From an uncultured Pelagibacteraceae bacterium (GTDB lineage: Bacteria > Pseudomonadota > Alphaproteobacteria > Pelagibacterales > Pelagibacteraceae), in the NCBI GenBank assembly GCA_902560245.1, contig CACELK010000009.1, positions 1-64,000 on the forward strand: a stretch of DNA of 64,000 bases. The letters are read 5' to 3'. Under the pieces are notes generated by a model. It was not told the origin of the DNA and did no database searches. It saw nothing but the letters and a program-made list of their open reading frames with translations. Below are positions 44,834 through 56,021 of the stretch, in pieces. Position numbers and translations under genes: made by a program. Each line of letters starts with the position of its first letter. Position 1 is the first letter of the stretch.

Positions 44834-45094
44834 TTAAAGAGAAGAAATTTTTTTTGCTAATCTAGACATATTTCTAGATGCTTTTTGTTTTTTTATAATT
44901 CCTGTTTTGGCAACTTTCATTAGCTCTGAATTCAACTTAGGTAAGAACTTTAAAGCTTCCTTTTTCTTTTTCGATTCAATTAAAAAGTTCATTTTCTTAA
45001 TTGCATTTCTATATTTACCTTTTCTGGCTTTGTTTACTTCAGTTTGACGTGCAATTCTTCTAATTGTTTTAATAGCTGATTTAGTGTTTGCCAT
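44834..45094 (-). CDS. rpsT: 30S ribosomal protein S20
   Basis: Small-subunit protein of 86 residues binding the 16S rRNA 5' domain. MANTKSAIKTIRRIARQTEVN and the alternating Lys/Arg helices ending KASRNMSRLAKKISSL are typical S20. It lies 50 bp after mutM on the same strand and ahead of dnaA, the arrangement often found in alphaproteobacteria. Confidence 0.97.
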   Translation of the reverse strand: MANTKSAIKTIRRIARQTEVNKARKGKYRNAIKKMNFLIESKKKKEALKFLPKLNSELMKVAKTGIIKKQKASRNMSRLAKKISSL

Positions 45095-45144
45095 AAGCGC
45101 TGTGGTATATCCTGAGAATTAAATATGGTCAATAAAATAATTTC

Positions 45145-46008
45145 TTATTTTTGACATTGATTACAAAAAAAAGTTGACCTGTTATTTAGAAATATTTTTT
45201 TAATTAATCCTTTACATTGTTTTCTATAACATTTTAAATTTTCTCTATTATAAACTCTAAATTCGTTTTGGAATTCTCCTTTAATACCTAATGTATTTTT
45301 AAAATCTCTTATACTAGATCCACCTTTTTTAATTGAGTCTTGAAGAACATATCTGGAAGAATATATTAATTTTTTACATTTCTCTTTTGATAAATTTTTT
45401 CCTTTTTGAGACGGGGATATCCGAGAAAGATATAATATTTCACTTGCATAAATATTACCTATTCCAGATACAAACTTTTGATCAAGTAAAAAATTTTTAA
45501 TATTTTTATTTTTGCCCTTTAAGTAATTTTTAATATACTTAAAATTAAATTTTTCACTAAAGGGCTCTGGTCCTAAATCTTTGAAAAATTCATACAGCCT
45601 CTTTTTTCCAATAATAATTTTAAAAAAACCAAAACGTCTCGGGTCATTATAAACCATTCTAAGTTTGTTAAAATGAATTTCAATATGATTATGTTTTTTT
45701 GGAAAAGTTTGCAAACTATAAAAACTTGTATTTGTATTTAAATTTTTTTTTCCTTTTTCTATTAAATGAATAGTTCCCGACATCCCTAAATGTATAATGC
45801 AATATAAATTTTTATCAAAATCAATAATTATATATTTGGATAATCTTGATATTTTTTTTATTTTTTTTCTAATTAAAAATTTTTCAAAATTTTGACCTAT
45901 TCTTATCCTTAAATTTCTATTTCTTATTATTATTTTCTGAATTTTTTTGAATTTAATCTTTTTATTCAGCGACTGTTTAACTATTTCTACTTCTGGTAAT
46001 TCTGGCAT
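45145..46008 (-). CDS. mutM: Formamidopyrimidine-DNA glycosylase
   Basis: Base-excision repair glycosylase/AP lyase for 8-oxoguanine, 287 residues. The N-terminal MPELPEVE supplies the catalytic Pro and Glu, HLGMSG and YNDPRRFGFF follow, DQKFVSGIGNIYASEIL is the H2TH region, and a C-terminal zinc finger (CYRKQCK ... CNQC) closes it. Its start codon is divergent from ubiE with only 37 bp between, so their promoters must overlap. Confidence 0.97.
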   Translation of the reverse strand: MPELPEVEIVKQSLNKKIKFKKIQKIIIRNRNLRIRIGQNFEKFLIRKKIKKISRLSKYIIIDFDKNLYCIIHLGMSGTIHLIEKGKKNLNTNTSFYSLQTFPKKHNHIEIHFNKLRMVYNDPRRFGFFKIIIGKKRLYEFFKDLGPEPFSEKFNFKYIKNYLKGKNKNIKNFLLDQKFVSGIGNIYASEILYLSRISPSQKGKNLSKEKCKKLIYSSRYVLQDSIKKGGSSIRDFKNTLGIKGEFQNEFRVYNRENLKCYRKQCKGLIKKIFLNNRSTFFCNQCQK

Positions 46009-46045
46009 TTCACATTATATTAATATTCATAAAAAATTAATTAAT

Positions 46046-46753
46046 ATGCAACAATATCTTCAAAACAAAAAAGGACTAGTTGAAAAGGTCTTCAATAAAG
46101 TATTTGATAAATACGATTTAATGAATGATTTTATGTCGCTAGGAGCTCATAGAGCTTGGAAAAAAGATTTAATTTTGTCGATGAACCCCTCAAAAGGAAA
46201 AAGAATTATTGACGTAGCTTGTGGAACAGGGGACATTGGAAAACTTTATATTAAAGCCACAGGCAGGGATGAAGAAATTTTTTGTGTAGATCCAAATTCA
46301 GGAATGATCAAAAATGGTAAAAAAAAATTGAAAAATTTCAAAAAAATAAAATGGGTTTTAGCTTCTGCAGAAAATTTACCAGTAAAAGATAATTTTTTTG
46401 ATTATTATACCATTAGCTTTGGTCTAAGAAATACTAAGAATTTAAATAAAGCACTTTCGGAAGCGTATCGAGTTTTAAAGCCTGGAGGGCGTTTTTTATG
46501 TTTAGAATTTGCAAAAGTACAAAATCAAAAATTAAGTTTTTTTTACGAAAAATATACAAAAATAATTCCAAAAATTGGAAAAATAATCGTAGGAGATGAA
46601 AAACCTTACGAGTATCTTATTGAAAGTATTCAGGAATTTTTAAACCAAGATCAATTAATTGATCTTATGAAAAAAAACAACTTTGAAAAATGTAGTTATA
46701 GAAATTTATCAGGTGGAATAGTTGCTATACATTCTGGATGGAAAATAAAATGA
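46046..46753 (+). CDS. ubiE: Ubiquinone/menaquinone C-methyltransferase
   Basis: SAM-dependent methyltransferase, 235 residues from the ATG at 46046 (MQQYLQNKKGLVEKVFNKVF). The frame is open further upstream, but that extension would run into mutM and lacks family likeness. Family motifs are YDLMNDFMSLGAHRAWKK, the SAM loop IIDVACGTGDIG and the ISFGLRN region. It performs the C-methylation of the benzoquinol ring. The stop overlaps the likely ubiB start (ATGA). Confidence 0.95.
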   Translation: MQQYLQNKKGLVEKVFNKVFDKYDLMNDFMSLGAHRAWKKDLILSMNPSKGKRIIDVACGTGDIGKLYIKATGRDEEIFCVDPNSGMIKNGKKKLKNFKKIKWVLASAENLPVKDNFFDYYTISFGLRNTKNLNKALSEAYRVLKPGGRFLCLEFAKVQNQKLSFFYEKYTKIIPKIGKIIVGDEKPYEYLIESIQEFLNQDQLIDLMKKNNFEKCSYRNLSGGIVAIHSGWKIK

Positions 46754-48318
46754 TAAGAAGATTATTGATATTGTTTAAGATAGGTAGAAAATTAGCTCAA
46801 TCTGAAATAGTTGAAATTTTTGAAAAATTTCATGAAGTTCCAAAATTAATCAAAATTTTGTTTTATTTTCTATCTTTTTCTTTAAAAAAAAAAAACGAAA
46901 TTAATTTTAATGTCGAGGAAAAAGAAAGGCTTTCTAATTCATTGCAATCAATGGGAACTACTTTTATTAAGTTAGGTCAATTTTTAGCAACTCGTCCTGA
47001 TATAATTGGTGAAGATTTGTCAAAACAACTTGAAACTCTACAAGATAAACTGCCTCCTTTTTCTTTATCTGAAGCAAAAAATATTATTAAAAAAGACTTA
47101 GGTGAAATGATGTTTAATTCAATACTAAACATAAGTGAACCTGTAGCAGCTGCATCTATAGCACAAGTCCATAAAGCGCAAATAAATGATAATGGTGTTA
47201 TTAAAGATGTAGCAATAAAGATTTTAAGACCAGAGATCAAAAAAATTTTTAATGAAGAAATAGATGCTCTAATGTTTTTTGCTTTTTTAATAGAAACTTT
47301 TGTTAAAAAAACAAAAAGACTTAAATTAATTGAGGTTACATTTCTTTTAAAAGAAATTACTAATCATGAAATGGATTTGAGGTTCGAAGCAGCGGCTGCA
47401 AATGAATATGCTGAAAATACCAAAAATGACGTGGGTTTCAAAGTTCCAAATATATATTGGAATTTTACAAGCGAAAATGTAATGACTTTAGACTGGGTAG
47501 AAGGAAATTCAATTCGTGAAACAGAAATCCTACAAAAACATAATATTGATACAACTCAAATTGCGACAGATATAATACAACATTTTTTAAGACATGCAGT
47601 TAGAGATGGTTTCTTTCATGCGGATATGCATCAAGGAAATATTTTTATAGATAAAAGTGGTAGAATTGTACCGATTGATTTTGGTATTATGGGAAGATTA
47701 GATAAATTAAATAAAAGATTTTTAGCTGAAATTTTATATGGCTTTGTTCAAAGAGATTATAAAAAAGTTGCAGAGGTACATCTTCTTGCTGGACTGGTTC
47801 CAAAAAACGTGCCAGCAGACGAACTGGCACAAGCCTTAAGATCTATAGGTGAACCAATTTTTGGACAGACGGTCAAGGATATTTCTGGGGGTAAATTATT
47901 AAAGCAACTTTTTGATGTGACTGAAAAATTTAATATGCAAACTCAACCCCAACTATTGTTGCTTCAGAAAACAATGGTTGTAGTCGAAGGAGTTGCAAGA
48001 AAACTTAATCCAAATACAAACATTTGGGAAACATCAAAGCCAGTCCTAGAAAATTGGCTTAAAGAAACAAAAGATCCTATGAATACTATTAACGACACCT
48101 TAAAAAATACTTCAGAAGTTTTAAAAAGACTTCCTGAGTTTCCACAAATTATGGACAAAGCAAATCAAGCTTTAAGTTTTTTAGCAAGTGGACAAATACC
48201 TCAAAATTCTAATTCATATAATGCTTTAAATGAAGCAAAATCAGAAATGATTGCTTTTAGAAATCAGACAGCTATTGGTTTATTATTACTTGTAATTTTA
48301 GGTCTATTAGTATTTTAA
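46750..48318 (+). CDS. ubiB: UbiB, atypical ABC1/ADCK kinase for ubiquinone synthesis
   Basis: Kinase-like ATPase needed for ubiquinone production, 522 residues from the ATG that overlaps the ubiE stop. An ATG four codons earlier is possible. The family marks are all there: KLGQFLATRPD (KxGQ motif), the Ala-rich loop VAAASIAQVH, HADMHQGNIFI and the metal-binding DFGIMG. Two hydrophobic segments at the C-terminus (ending LLLLVILGLLVF) anchor it to the membrane. It is the second gene of the ubiE-ubiB-coaBC-dut string. Confidence 0.96.
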   Translation: MIRRLLILFKIGRKLAQSEIVEIFEKFHEVPKLIKILFYFLSFSLKKKNEINFNVEEKERLSNSLQSMGTTFIKLGQFLATRPDIIGEDLSKQLETLQDKLPPFSLSEAKNIIKKDLGEMMFNSILNISEPVAAASIAQVHKAQINDNGVIKDVAIKILRPEIKKIFNEEIDALMFFAFLIETFVKKTKRLKLIEVTFLLKEITNHEMDLRFEAAAANEYAENTKNDVGFKVPNIYWNFTSENVMTLDWVEGNSIRETEILQKHNIDTTQIATDIIQHFLRHAVRDGFFHADMHQGNIFIDKSGRIVPIDFGIMGRLDKLNKRFLAEILYGFVQRDYKKVAEVHLLAGLVPKNVPADELAQALRSIGEPIFGQTVKDISGGKLLKQLFDVTEKFNMQTQPQLLLLQKTMVVVEGVARKLNPNTNIWETSKPVLENWLKETKDPMNTINDTLKNTSEVLKRLPEFPQIMDKANQALSFLASGQIPQNSNSYNALNEAKSEMIAFRNQTAIGLLLLVILGLLVF

Positions 48319-48326
48319 TTTGACTG

Positions 48327-49526
48327 ATGAACAGTTTTTTAAATAAAAAAATACTTTTGATAATTTGCGGTGGTATTTCTGCTTACAAAAGTTTGGAATT
48401 AATAAGGTCTCTCAAAAAGAAAGGAGCACTGATAAAAACTATCTTAACTAAAAGTGCAAAAGAATTTGTAACCCCGTTATCGATAAGCTCTCTGTCACAA
48501 GAAAAAGTATATGATGACCTATTTAGCTTGGAAAATGAAACTGAAATGGATCATATATCTTTATCTAGATGGTCCGATGTTATACTTGTGGCTCCAATAA
48601 CTGCTAATACGATTGCAAAATTAAGTTCAGGTTCCTCAGATGATTTAGCATCTACTGTTATACTTGCCTCTAACAAAGATATATTTTTAGTTCCAGCAAT
48701 GAATGTAAGAATGTGGGAACATCCATCAACTAAGGAGAATGTGATTAAATTGAAAAAATATGGCTTCAATTTTATTGGTCCTGAGATCGGAGATATGGCA
48801 TGTGGAGAATTTGGAGAAGGTAAAATGTCCGAACCAAAAAAAATTGAGGAAAAAATTGAAATATATTTCAAAAACTTTTCGAAAAATAAGAAATTTAAAG
48901 CTCTTGTTACTGCGGGTCCCACACATGAATATATAGATCCGGTAAGATTTATTTCAAATAAATCAAGTGGAAAACAAGGATATGCATTAGCAAAGTCGTT
49001 ATCAAAAAAAGGTTTTGAAACTACTTTAATTTCTGGACCAACCAGCTTAAAAGTAGAAAAAGATATAAATTTAATCAGAGTTGAAACTGCTGAAGAGATG
49101 TTTCATGCAACGCAAAATAGCTTACCTGCCGATGTTGCTATATTTTCAGCTGCAGTAGGTGATTACAAGGTAAGAGAAATTTCTAAAGAGAAAATAAAGA
49201 AAGAAAGCAAATTTAACCTAGAACTAGAAAAAAATGTAGATATCCTCAACTATATTTCTAATCATAATTCTTTAAGACCAAAGCTTGTTATTGGTTTTGC
49301 TGCAGAAACAAATAATTTAGAAAACTATTCAAATAAAAAGCTTAGTGAAAAAAATTGCGATTGGATAATTGCAAATGATGTATCTAAAAAAAAAATTGGC
49401 TTTAATTCAGATTTTAACGAAGTTTCGATTTTTTATAAAAACCATAAAAACGAAAAAATTTCATTTAAATCGAAATCTGAAATATCAGATGAAATAGTAG
49501 AAAAAATTATTAATCATTTAAACTAA
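48327..49526 (+). CDS. coaBC: Phosphopantothenoylcysteine synthetase/decarboxylase
   Basis: Bifunctional coenzyme A enzyme of 399 residues. The N-terminal flavin decarboxylase half has ICGGISAYKSLELIR, LVAPITANTIAKLSSG and PAMNVRMWEHP. The C-terminal ligase half starts at LVTAGPTHEYIDPVRFISN and continues with FSAAVGDYKV and IGFAAETNNL. It lies eight bases after ubiB and shares TAATG with dut. Confidence 0.97.
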   Translation: MNSFLNKKILLIICGGISAYKSLELIRSLKKKGALIKTILTKSAKEFVTPLSISSLSQEKVYDDLFSLENETEMDHISLSRWSDVILVAPITANTIAKLSSGSSDDLASTVILASNKDIFLVPAMNVRMWEHPSTKENVIKLKKYGFNFIGPEIGDMACGEFGEGKMSEPKKIEEKIEIYFKNFSKNKKFKALVTAGPTHEYIDPVRFISNKSSGKQGYALAKSLSKKGFETTLISGPTSLKVEKDINLIRVETAEEMFHATQNSLPADVAIFSAAVGDYKVREISKEKIKKESKFNLELEKNVDILNYISNHNSLRPKLVIGFAAETNNLENYSNKKLSEKNCDWIIANDVSKKKIGFNSDFNEVSIFYKNHKNEKISFKSKSEISDEIVEKIINHLN

Positions 49527-49963
49527 TGGTTAAAATTTTTATTAAAAAGTTAAAACCTTCGGTTCAGTTGCCTTCTTATAAAACAAATGGTGCATCTGGT
49601 ATGGATTTAATGGCATTTATAGATAAACCGATTGAACTAAAACCAGGTAAATCATGCCTTGTACCAACTGGATTATCTGTGGCTTTTTCGATGGAATATG
49701 AAATTCAAATTAGACCAAGATCAGGACTTGCCGCAAAAAATAATATTACTGTTCTTAATACACCAGGAACAATTGATAGTGATTATAGAGGAGAATTAAA
49801 AATCATTTTATTTAACCATGGAAATGAAAATTTTATTATTAATAATAATGATAGGATAGCTCAAATGGTTTTAACACCAATTAATAAAATGGAACTAGAA
49901 GAAACAAATGAGCTTCCAGAAACAATTAGAGGTGAGGGAGGTTTTGGTTCAACTGGTAAATGA
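49526..49963 (+). CDS. dut: dUTP diphosphatase
   Basis: Trimeric dUTPase of 145 residues; it makes dUMP and keeps uracil out of DNA. Motifs in order: GASGMDLMAFID, RPRSGLAAKNNI, GTIDSDYRGELKIILFN, and the C-terminal P-loop-like RGEGGFGSTGK. It overlaps the following MoeB-like gene by four bases. The coaBC-dut pairing is common in bacteria. Confidence 0.97.
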   Translation: MVKIFIKKLKPSVQLPSYKTNGASGMDLMAFIDKPIELKPGKSCLVPTGLSVAFSMEYEIQIRPRSGLAAKNNITVLNTPGTIDSDYRGELKIILFNHGNENFIINNNDRIAQMVLTPINKMELEETNELPETIRGEGGFGSTGK

Positions 49964-50697
49964 GCAATGTATTAGGTAAGTCACAAATTGAAAGATTTTC
50001 AAGACAACTAGTCCTGAAAAATATAGGAGCTATAGGACAGAAGAAAATTTTATCCGCCAAAATTTTGATTGTTGGCGTGGGTGGCTTGGGATGTCCTGCT
50101 GCAGAAAATTTAACAAGAGCTGGTATTGGATCGATAGGTCTCGTAGATAATGATATTGTCAATATTTCAAATATTCATAGACAGAGTTTATTTAGTTCTA
50201 AAGATATAAAAAAAACAAAAGTAAACGTAGCCGCTAAGAAACTTAAAGATATTAATCCTGATACAAAAATCAAAATATATAATACAAGATTAAATGAAAA
50301 AAATATAAAGAACATAATTAAAAATTATGATCTCATTATTGATGGATCTGATAATTTTAAAACTAAATTCCTCATTAACGATTATTGCTTAAAGTTTAAA
50401 AAAAAACTAGTTACTGGTGCAATAAGTAAATTTGATGGACATGTTTTTACATTTGATTTCAAAGATAAAAAAACTGCATCTTTAAAAAATTTTTATCAGG
50501 AAGATGACATTTCAGACGATATTTTAAATTGTGAATTTGAAGGTGTTCTTGGAACAACTGCATCCGTTGTAGGCGCTACTCAAGCAAATGAGGCTTTAAA
50601 AATGATAATAGAAATTGGTCAAAACCTAAAAAATCAATTATTAATAATTGACTTGTTAAATCTAAACTTTAGAAAAGTTAAGTTTAAAAAAAAATAA
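49960..50697 (+). CDS. MoeB/ThiF/HesA-family adenylyltransferase without zinc cysteines
   Basis: E1-like enzyme that adenylates the C-terminus of a ubiquitin-like sulfur carrier (MoaD or ThiS class), 245 residues. The nucleotide loop GVGGLGCPAAENLTRAGIG, the Arg region DIVNISNIHRQSLFS and IDGSDNFKTKFLINDYC are intact. The first CxxC of the zinc site is absent (the segment reads TASLKNFYQE) and the protein ends NLNFRKVKFKKK, without the second CxxC. One Cys in DILNCEFEGVLG may be the conserved active-site residue. It may therefore be a structurally divergent member; the carrier protein is not in view. Confidence 0.86.
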   Translation: MSNVLGKSQIERFSRQLVLKNIGAIGQKKILSAKILIVGVGGLGCPAAENLTRAGIGSIGLVDNDIVNISNIHRQSLFSSKDIKKTKVNVAAKKLKDINPDTKIKIYNTRLNEKNIKNIIKNYDLIIDGSDNFKTKFLINDYCLKFKKKLVTGAISKFDGHVFTFDFKDKKTASLKNFYQEDDISDDILNCEFEGVLGTTASVVGATQANEALKMIIEIGQNLKNQLLIIDLLNLNFRKVKFKKK

Positions 50698-50714
50698 AGA
50701 TCAAACTAGAATTA

Positions 50715-51158
50715 ATGAAAAAAACTTTAATTTTATTTTTTATATTAACTATTTTTCCTTCTTTATCCATTTCAGATGATTATTTTCTTTCATTAAAAAA
50801 AAATAAAGTTAACGTAAGGTATGGTCCTGGTTTTGACTATGAGGTAAAATATATTTATAGAAAAGTTAACTTGCCTGTAAAAGTAATTGATAAAAAAGAA
50901 AATTTTAGAAAAATTATTGACTTAAAAAAGAATAGCGGCTGGATACATATTTCTCAATTAAAAAAATCTAAATCCTTCATAGTCACTAGAAATAAAATAC
51001 TTTTCAGAAAACCAACGATTTTTTCAAAACCAATTGCTAGAATTAAAAAGGGCAGGTTGCTTCAATATAAAGATTGCAAAAAAAATTGGTGTAATGTTAA
51101 AACAGCAGGTTATAATGGCTGGGTTAAAACAGACAGTTTGTGGGGTAAAACCCAATAA
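50715..51158 (+). CDS. Secreted bacterial SH3-domain protein
   Basis: Protein of 147 residues with a signal peptide (MKKTLILFFILTIFPSLS). Two SH3b-like repeats follow: VNVRYGPGFDYEVKYIY ... GWIHISQL and ILFRKPTIFSKPIARIKKG ... GWVKTDSLWG. Such periplasmic SH3 proteins usually bind cell-wall or protein ligands; the role is unknown. It lies 17 bases after the MoeB-like gene and ends close to the convergent zinc-ribbon gene. Confidence 0.85.
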   Translation: MKKTLILFFILTIFPSLSISDDYFLSLKKNKVNVRYGPGFDYEVKYIYRKVNLPVKVIDKKENFRKIIDLKKNSGWIHISQLKKSKSFIVTRNKILFRKPTIFSKPIARIKKGRLLQYKDCKKNWCNVKTAGYNGWVKTDSLWGKTQ

Positions 51159-51186
51159 AGCGTTTTACAAATTAATTTTAATAAGT

Positions 51187-51363
51187 TTATCTTGTAGCAC
51201 AAATATCCTTGATAACTGGTACATTTGCACAATCAGAGCATTTTGTAGTCTGAACAATACAACCATCATCAAGAACTTTAACATCAACTACTCTATCGCA
51301 CTTTGAACAAGTAGATGAAATAGATAAACCACATTTTTTACAATTATAAGTTTCTGTTTTCAT
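51187..51363 (-). CDS. Small Cys-rich zinc-ribbon protein (58 aa), hypothetical
   Basis: ORF of 58 codons encoding MKTETYNCKKCGLSISSTC and onward. Eight cysteines fall as CxxC (8/11), CxxC (19/22), Cys35, CxxC (42/45) and Cys55, enough for one zinc ribbon and probably a second metal site, or a rubredoxin-like iron centre. No signal peptide. It sits downstream of katG on the same strand, with two Fur-like sequences in the 128 bp before it, so iron or oxidative-stress control is plausible. Third-position codon use looks like the neighbours. I do not recognise a named family. Confidence 0.72.
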   Translation of the reverse strand: MKTETYNCKKCGLSISSTCSKCDRVVDVKVLDDGCIVQTTKCSDCANVPVIKDICATR

Positions 51364-51408
51364 AAAAGTAAAATAAGAATTGTTTTTATTTTTTCAATTA
51401 AATTCAGT

Positions 51409-51478
51409 GTTAATGATAATCGTTTGCAAAAAATTTTAAAAATTTATGAGAAATTTCTTTTAATGATAACTATTCTCA
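51409..51478. promoter_or_regulatory. Two Fur-box-like sequences upstream of the zinc-ribbon gene
   Basis: TTAATGATAA occurs twice, exactly 50 bp apart (51410 and 51460). The first copy extends to match 15 of 19 positions of the classic Fur box GATAATGATAATCATTATC (51409-51427). The second contains TGATAAC-T-ATTCTCA (51464-51478), 12 of 14 fixed positions of the 7-1-7 Fur consensus. AT-richness raises the chance rate, but the helically phased repeat is notable. Confidence 0.42.
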
Positions 51479-51491
51479 GTAATTAACTTTT

Positions 51492-53717
<2,226 letters not shown>

Positions 53718-53725
53718 TTAGATAC

Positions 53726-53752
53726 TTTATAATGATTCTAAAGTAGTGTCAA
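53726..53752 (-). promoter_or_regulatory. katG core promoter with Irr/PerR-like dyad
   Basis: On the minus strand TTGACA (53752-53747) and TATAAA (53731-53726) form -35 and -10 with a 15-bp spacer. The plus-strand sequence TTTATAA-TGA-TTCTAAA (53726-53742) fills spacer and -10. It matches 13 of 14 positions of the Irr element TTTAGAA-N3-TTCTAAA and 13 of 14 fixed positions of the PerR box TTATAAT-N-ATTATAA. Binding there would block polymerase. Expected transcription start is near 53720, two or three bases before the ATG. Confidence 0.6.
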
Positions 53753-53816
53753 CGATGCAAAAATGTCTCAAAAAATTTAATTATTTATAATATTTTTATA
53801 ACTTTATTTTCCGATT

Positions 53817-54227
53817 TTAGTCGCTTATTCTTACTAAAATTTCAATAGATTTTATTTTCTTTCCAGGAATTTTTCTCTTTATTTTAACTTTTCCAACATC
53901 ACTATTTTTTAAATCTATGAGACGATTTGAGTTCTCATCCAAAAAATGATGATGATTCGAGACGTTTGTATCAAAATAAGTCTTGTTTGTATTTAAAGAG
54001 ATCTCTTTTAAATAATTTTTATTTTTGAACGCATAAACAGTGTTATAAATAGTTGCTAATGAAATCTTCTCTTTTGATTTTTTTCTTAGAATTTTGTTTA
54101 GGTCGTCTATTGTGAAATGAAAAGTTTTTTTTCGATCATATAGAGCTTTGCAAATTTCAATTCTCTGTCTAGTCGGTCTTAATCCTGAGGATCTTAATTT
54201 TTTAATAAAATTCTCTTTATTATTCAT
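53817..54227 (-). CDS. irr: Fur-family iron response regulator Irr
   Basis: Fur-superfamily DNA-binding protein, 136 residues. The winged helix starts at LRSSGLRPTRQRIEICKAL and its recognition helix is around ISLATIYNTVYAF. The dimerisation half holds TYFDTNVSNHHHFLDE; the HHH triplet after YFDTN is the haem-responsive hallmark of alphaproteobacterial Irr, and PerR or Zur would carry CxxC zinc sites that are absent here. Position next to fabA-fabB-fabI is the classic irr location. Irr normally represses iron- and haem-use genes when iron is low. Confidence 0.9.
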   Translation of the reverse strand: MNNKENFIKKLRSSGLRPTRQRIEICKALYDRKKTFHFTIDDLNKILRKKSKEKISLATIYNTVYAFKNKNYLKEISLNTNKTYFDTNVSNHHHFLDENSNRLIDLKNSDVGKVKIKRKIPGKKIKSIEILVRISD

Positions 54228-54302
54228 TTTTTACTTAATTTGTATAATTATAAGGAATTTATATATTATAATTATCACAAATAAAGTATTAAGGTTAAAA
54301 CT

Positions 54303-54806
54303 ATGGAGAAAAAAAAATCATACAGTTACGACGACCTAATTAGTTGTGGAAATGGTGAACTTTTCGGTCCTGGAAACGCTAAATTGCCCTTACCACCAAT
54401 GCTTATGTTTGACAGAATAACAGAAATTAAAGATAATGATGGAGCTTTTAAAAAGGGTTTAATTAAAGCAGAACTAGATATCAAAGATGATCTTTGGTTT
54501 TTTAATTGCCACTTTAAAGAGGATCCAGTAATGCCAGGGTGCTTAGGGTTAGATGCAATGTGGCAGTTAGTTGGATTTTATCTTGGTTGGCTTGGCAACC
54601 CAGGAAAGGGAAGAGCTTTGGGTGTTGGTACGGTGAAGTTCACAGGTGAAGTTTTAAAAAATGTCAAAATTGCTGAGTATATAATTGATATGAAAAGAAT
54701 TTTAATTAAAGAAGGGACTACGGTTGGGTTAGCTAACGGAGTTTTATTAGCAGATGGTAAAAAAATTTATTCTACAGAAAACTTAAAAGTTGGATTATTT
54801 AAATAA
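54303..54806 (+). CDS. fabA: 3-hydroxydecanoyl-ACP dehydratase/isomerase
   Basis: Introduces the cis double bond of the anaerobic unsaturated fatty acid route, 167 residues. [24 protein letters not shown] supplies the catalytic His and, on the following helix, the Asp. It is the first gene of fabA-fabB-fabI, divergent from irr across 75 bp. A sequence TTATAATTATCACAA (54266-54280) in that gap resembles a PerR/Irr-type site, but the gap is almost entirely A/T. Confidence 0.97.
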   Translation: MEKKKSYSYDDLISCGNGELFGPGNAKLPLPPMLMFDRITEIKDNDGAFKKGLIKAELDIKDDLWFFNCHFKEDPVMPGCLGLDAMWQLVGFYLGWLGNPGKGRALGVGTVKFTGEVLKNVKIAEYIIDMKRILIKEGTTVGLANGVLLADGKKIYSTENLKVGLFK

Positions 54807-56018
54807 ATGAAAAGGGTAGTGATCACAGGAATTGGAGTGGTGTCTTGCTTAGGGAATAACCAGCAAGAAGTTTGTGAGTCATTAATTAATTCAAAATCTG
54901 GAATTACATTTAGTGAGGAATACAAAGAATATAATTTAAAAAGCCATGTTCATGGCAAACCGAATATAAAACTTGAAGACCATGTTGATAGAAAGTTTAT
55001 AAGATTCATGGGGCCAGGTTCAGCTTATAATTATATCTCAATGGCTGAAGCGGTTAAAGACTCTGGATTAGAGGAAAAAGATGTAAGTAATATTTCTACA
55101 GGTATGATTATGGGATCAGGTGGTCCTTCAATTGAAAATGTGATATTAGCTGCAGATAAAACTAGGGAAAAAAGTCCAAAAAGAATGGGCCCATTTGTTG
55201 TTCCACGAACAATGTCTAGTACAGCTTCAGCAACACTCGCAGTTCCATTTAAAATTAAAGGTGTAAATTATACTATCAGTTCAGCTTGTGCTACTAGTGG
55301 GCATTGTATTGGAAATGCAATGGAATTAATTCAATTAGGAAAACAAAAAATAATATTTGCTGGTGGTAGCGACGAAGTTCATTTTGCAATGACAGCTATG
55401 TTTGATGCTATGACTGCACTTTCATCAAAATATAATGATACTCCAGAAAAAGCTTCGCGACCATATGACAGAACAAGAGATGGGTTTGTAATATCAGGTG
55501 GTGGTGGTGTTTTGGTCTTAGAGGAATATGAACATGCAAAATCTAGAGGAGCAAAAATTTATGCAGAAATTACAGGATATGGAGCAACTTCTGATGGATA
55601 TGATATGGTTGCACCGTCTGGCGAGGGTGCAGTTAGATGCATGAAAATGGCCTTGAGCACAAGTAAAAATAAAATTGATTATATAAATACACACGGAACA
55701 TCTACTCCTGTTGGAGATATAACTGAACTTAAAGCAGTAGGTGAAGTGTTTAAAGATAATGTTCCAAAAATCAGTTCAACTAAATCATTATCTGGACACT
55801 CTTTAGGAGCAACCTCTGTTCATGAAGCAGTTTATAGTTTAATTATGATGAAAAATAATTTTATATCAGCTTCAATAAATATTAATGACATGGATGATGA
55901 AGCTAAAAAATTTCCTATTATTACTAAAGTAGAAAAAAATGTTAATTTAAATTCTATTATGTCTAATAGTTTTGGATTTGGTGGAACAAATGCAACACTG
56001 GTATTTGAGAAAGTTTAA
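54807..56018 (+). CDS. fabB: Beta-ketoacyl-ACP synthase I
   Basis: Condensing enzyme that elongates the unsaturated intermediate made by FabA, 403 residues. The Cys-His-His triad is in [25 protein letters not shown] and [16 protein letters not shown], and the C-terminal [17 protein letters not shown] is canonical. Its ATG follows the fabA stop with no spacer. Confidence 0.96.
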   Translation: MKRVVITGIGVVSCLGNNQQEVCESLINSKSGITFSEEYKEYNLKSHVHGKPNIKLEDHVDRKFIRFMGPGSAYNYISMAEAVKDSGLEEKDVSNISTGMIMGSGGPSIENVILAADKTREKSPKRMGPFVVPRTMSSTASATLAVPFKIKGVNYTISSACATSGHCIGNAMELIQLGKQKIIFAGGSDEVHFAMTAMFDAMTALSSKYNDTPEKASRPYDRTRDGFVISGGGGVLVLEEYEHAKSRGAKIYAEITGYGATSDGYDMVAPSGEGAVRCMKMALSTSKNKIDYINTHGTSTPVGDITELKAVGEVFKDNVPKISSTKSLSGHSLGATSVHEAVYSLIMMKNNFISASININDMDDEAKKFPIITKVEKNVNLNSIMSNSFGFGGTNATLVFEKV

Positions 56019-56021
56019 TCA

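Noticed and set aside
54228-54302. Several PerR-like TTATAAT matches in the irr-fabA gap
   Set aside because: The gap is nearly all A/T, so matches to TTATAAT-N-ATTATAA are expected by chance; only mentioned under fabA.
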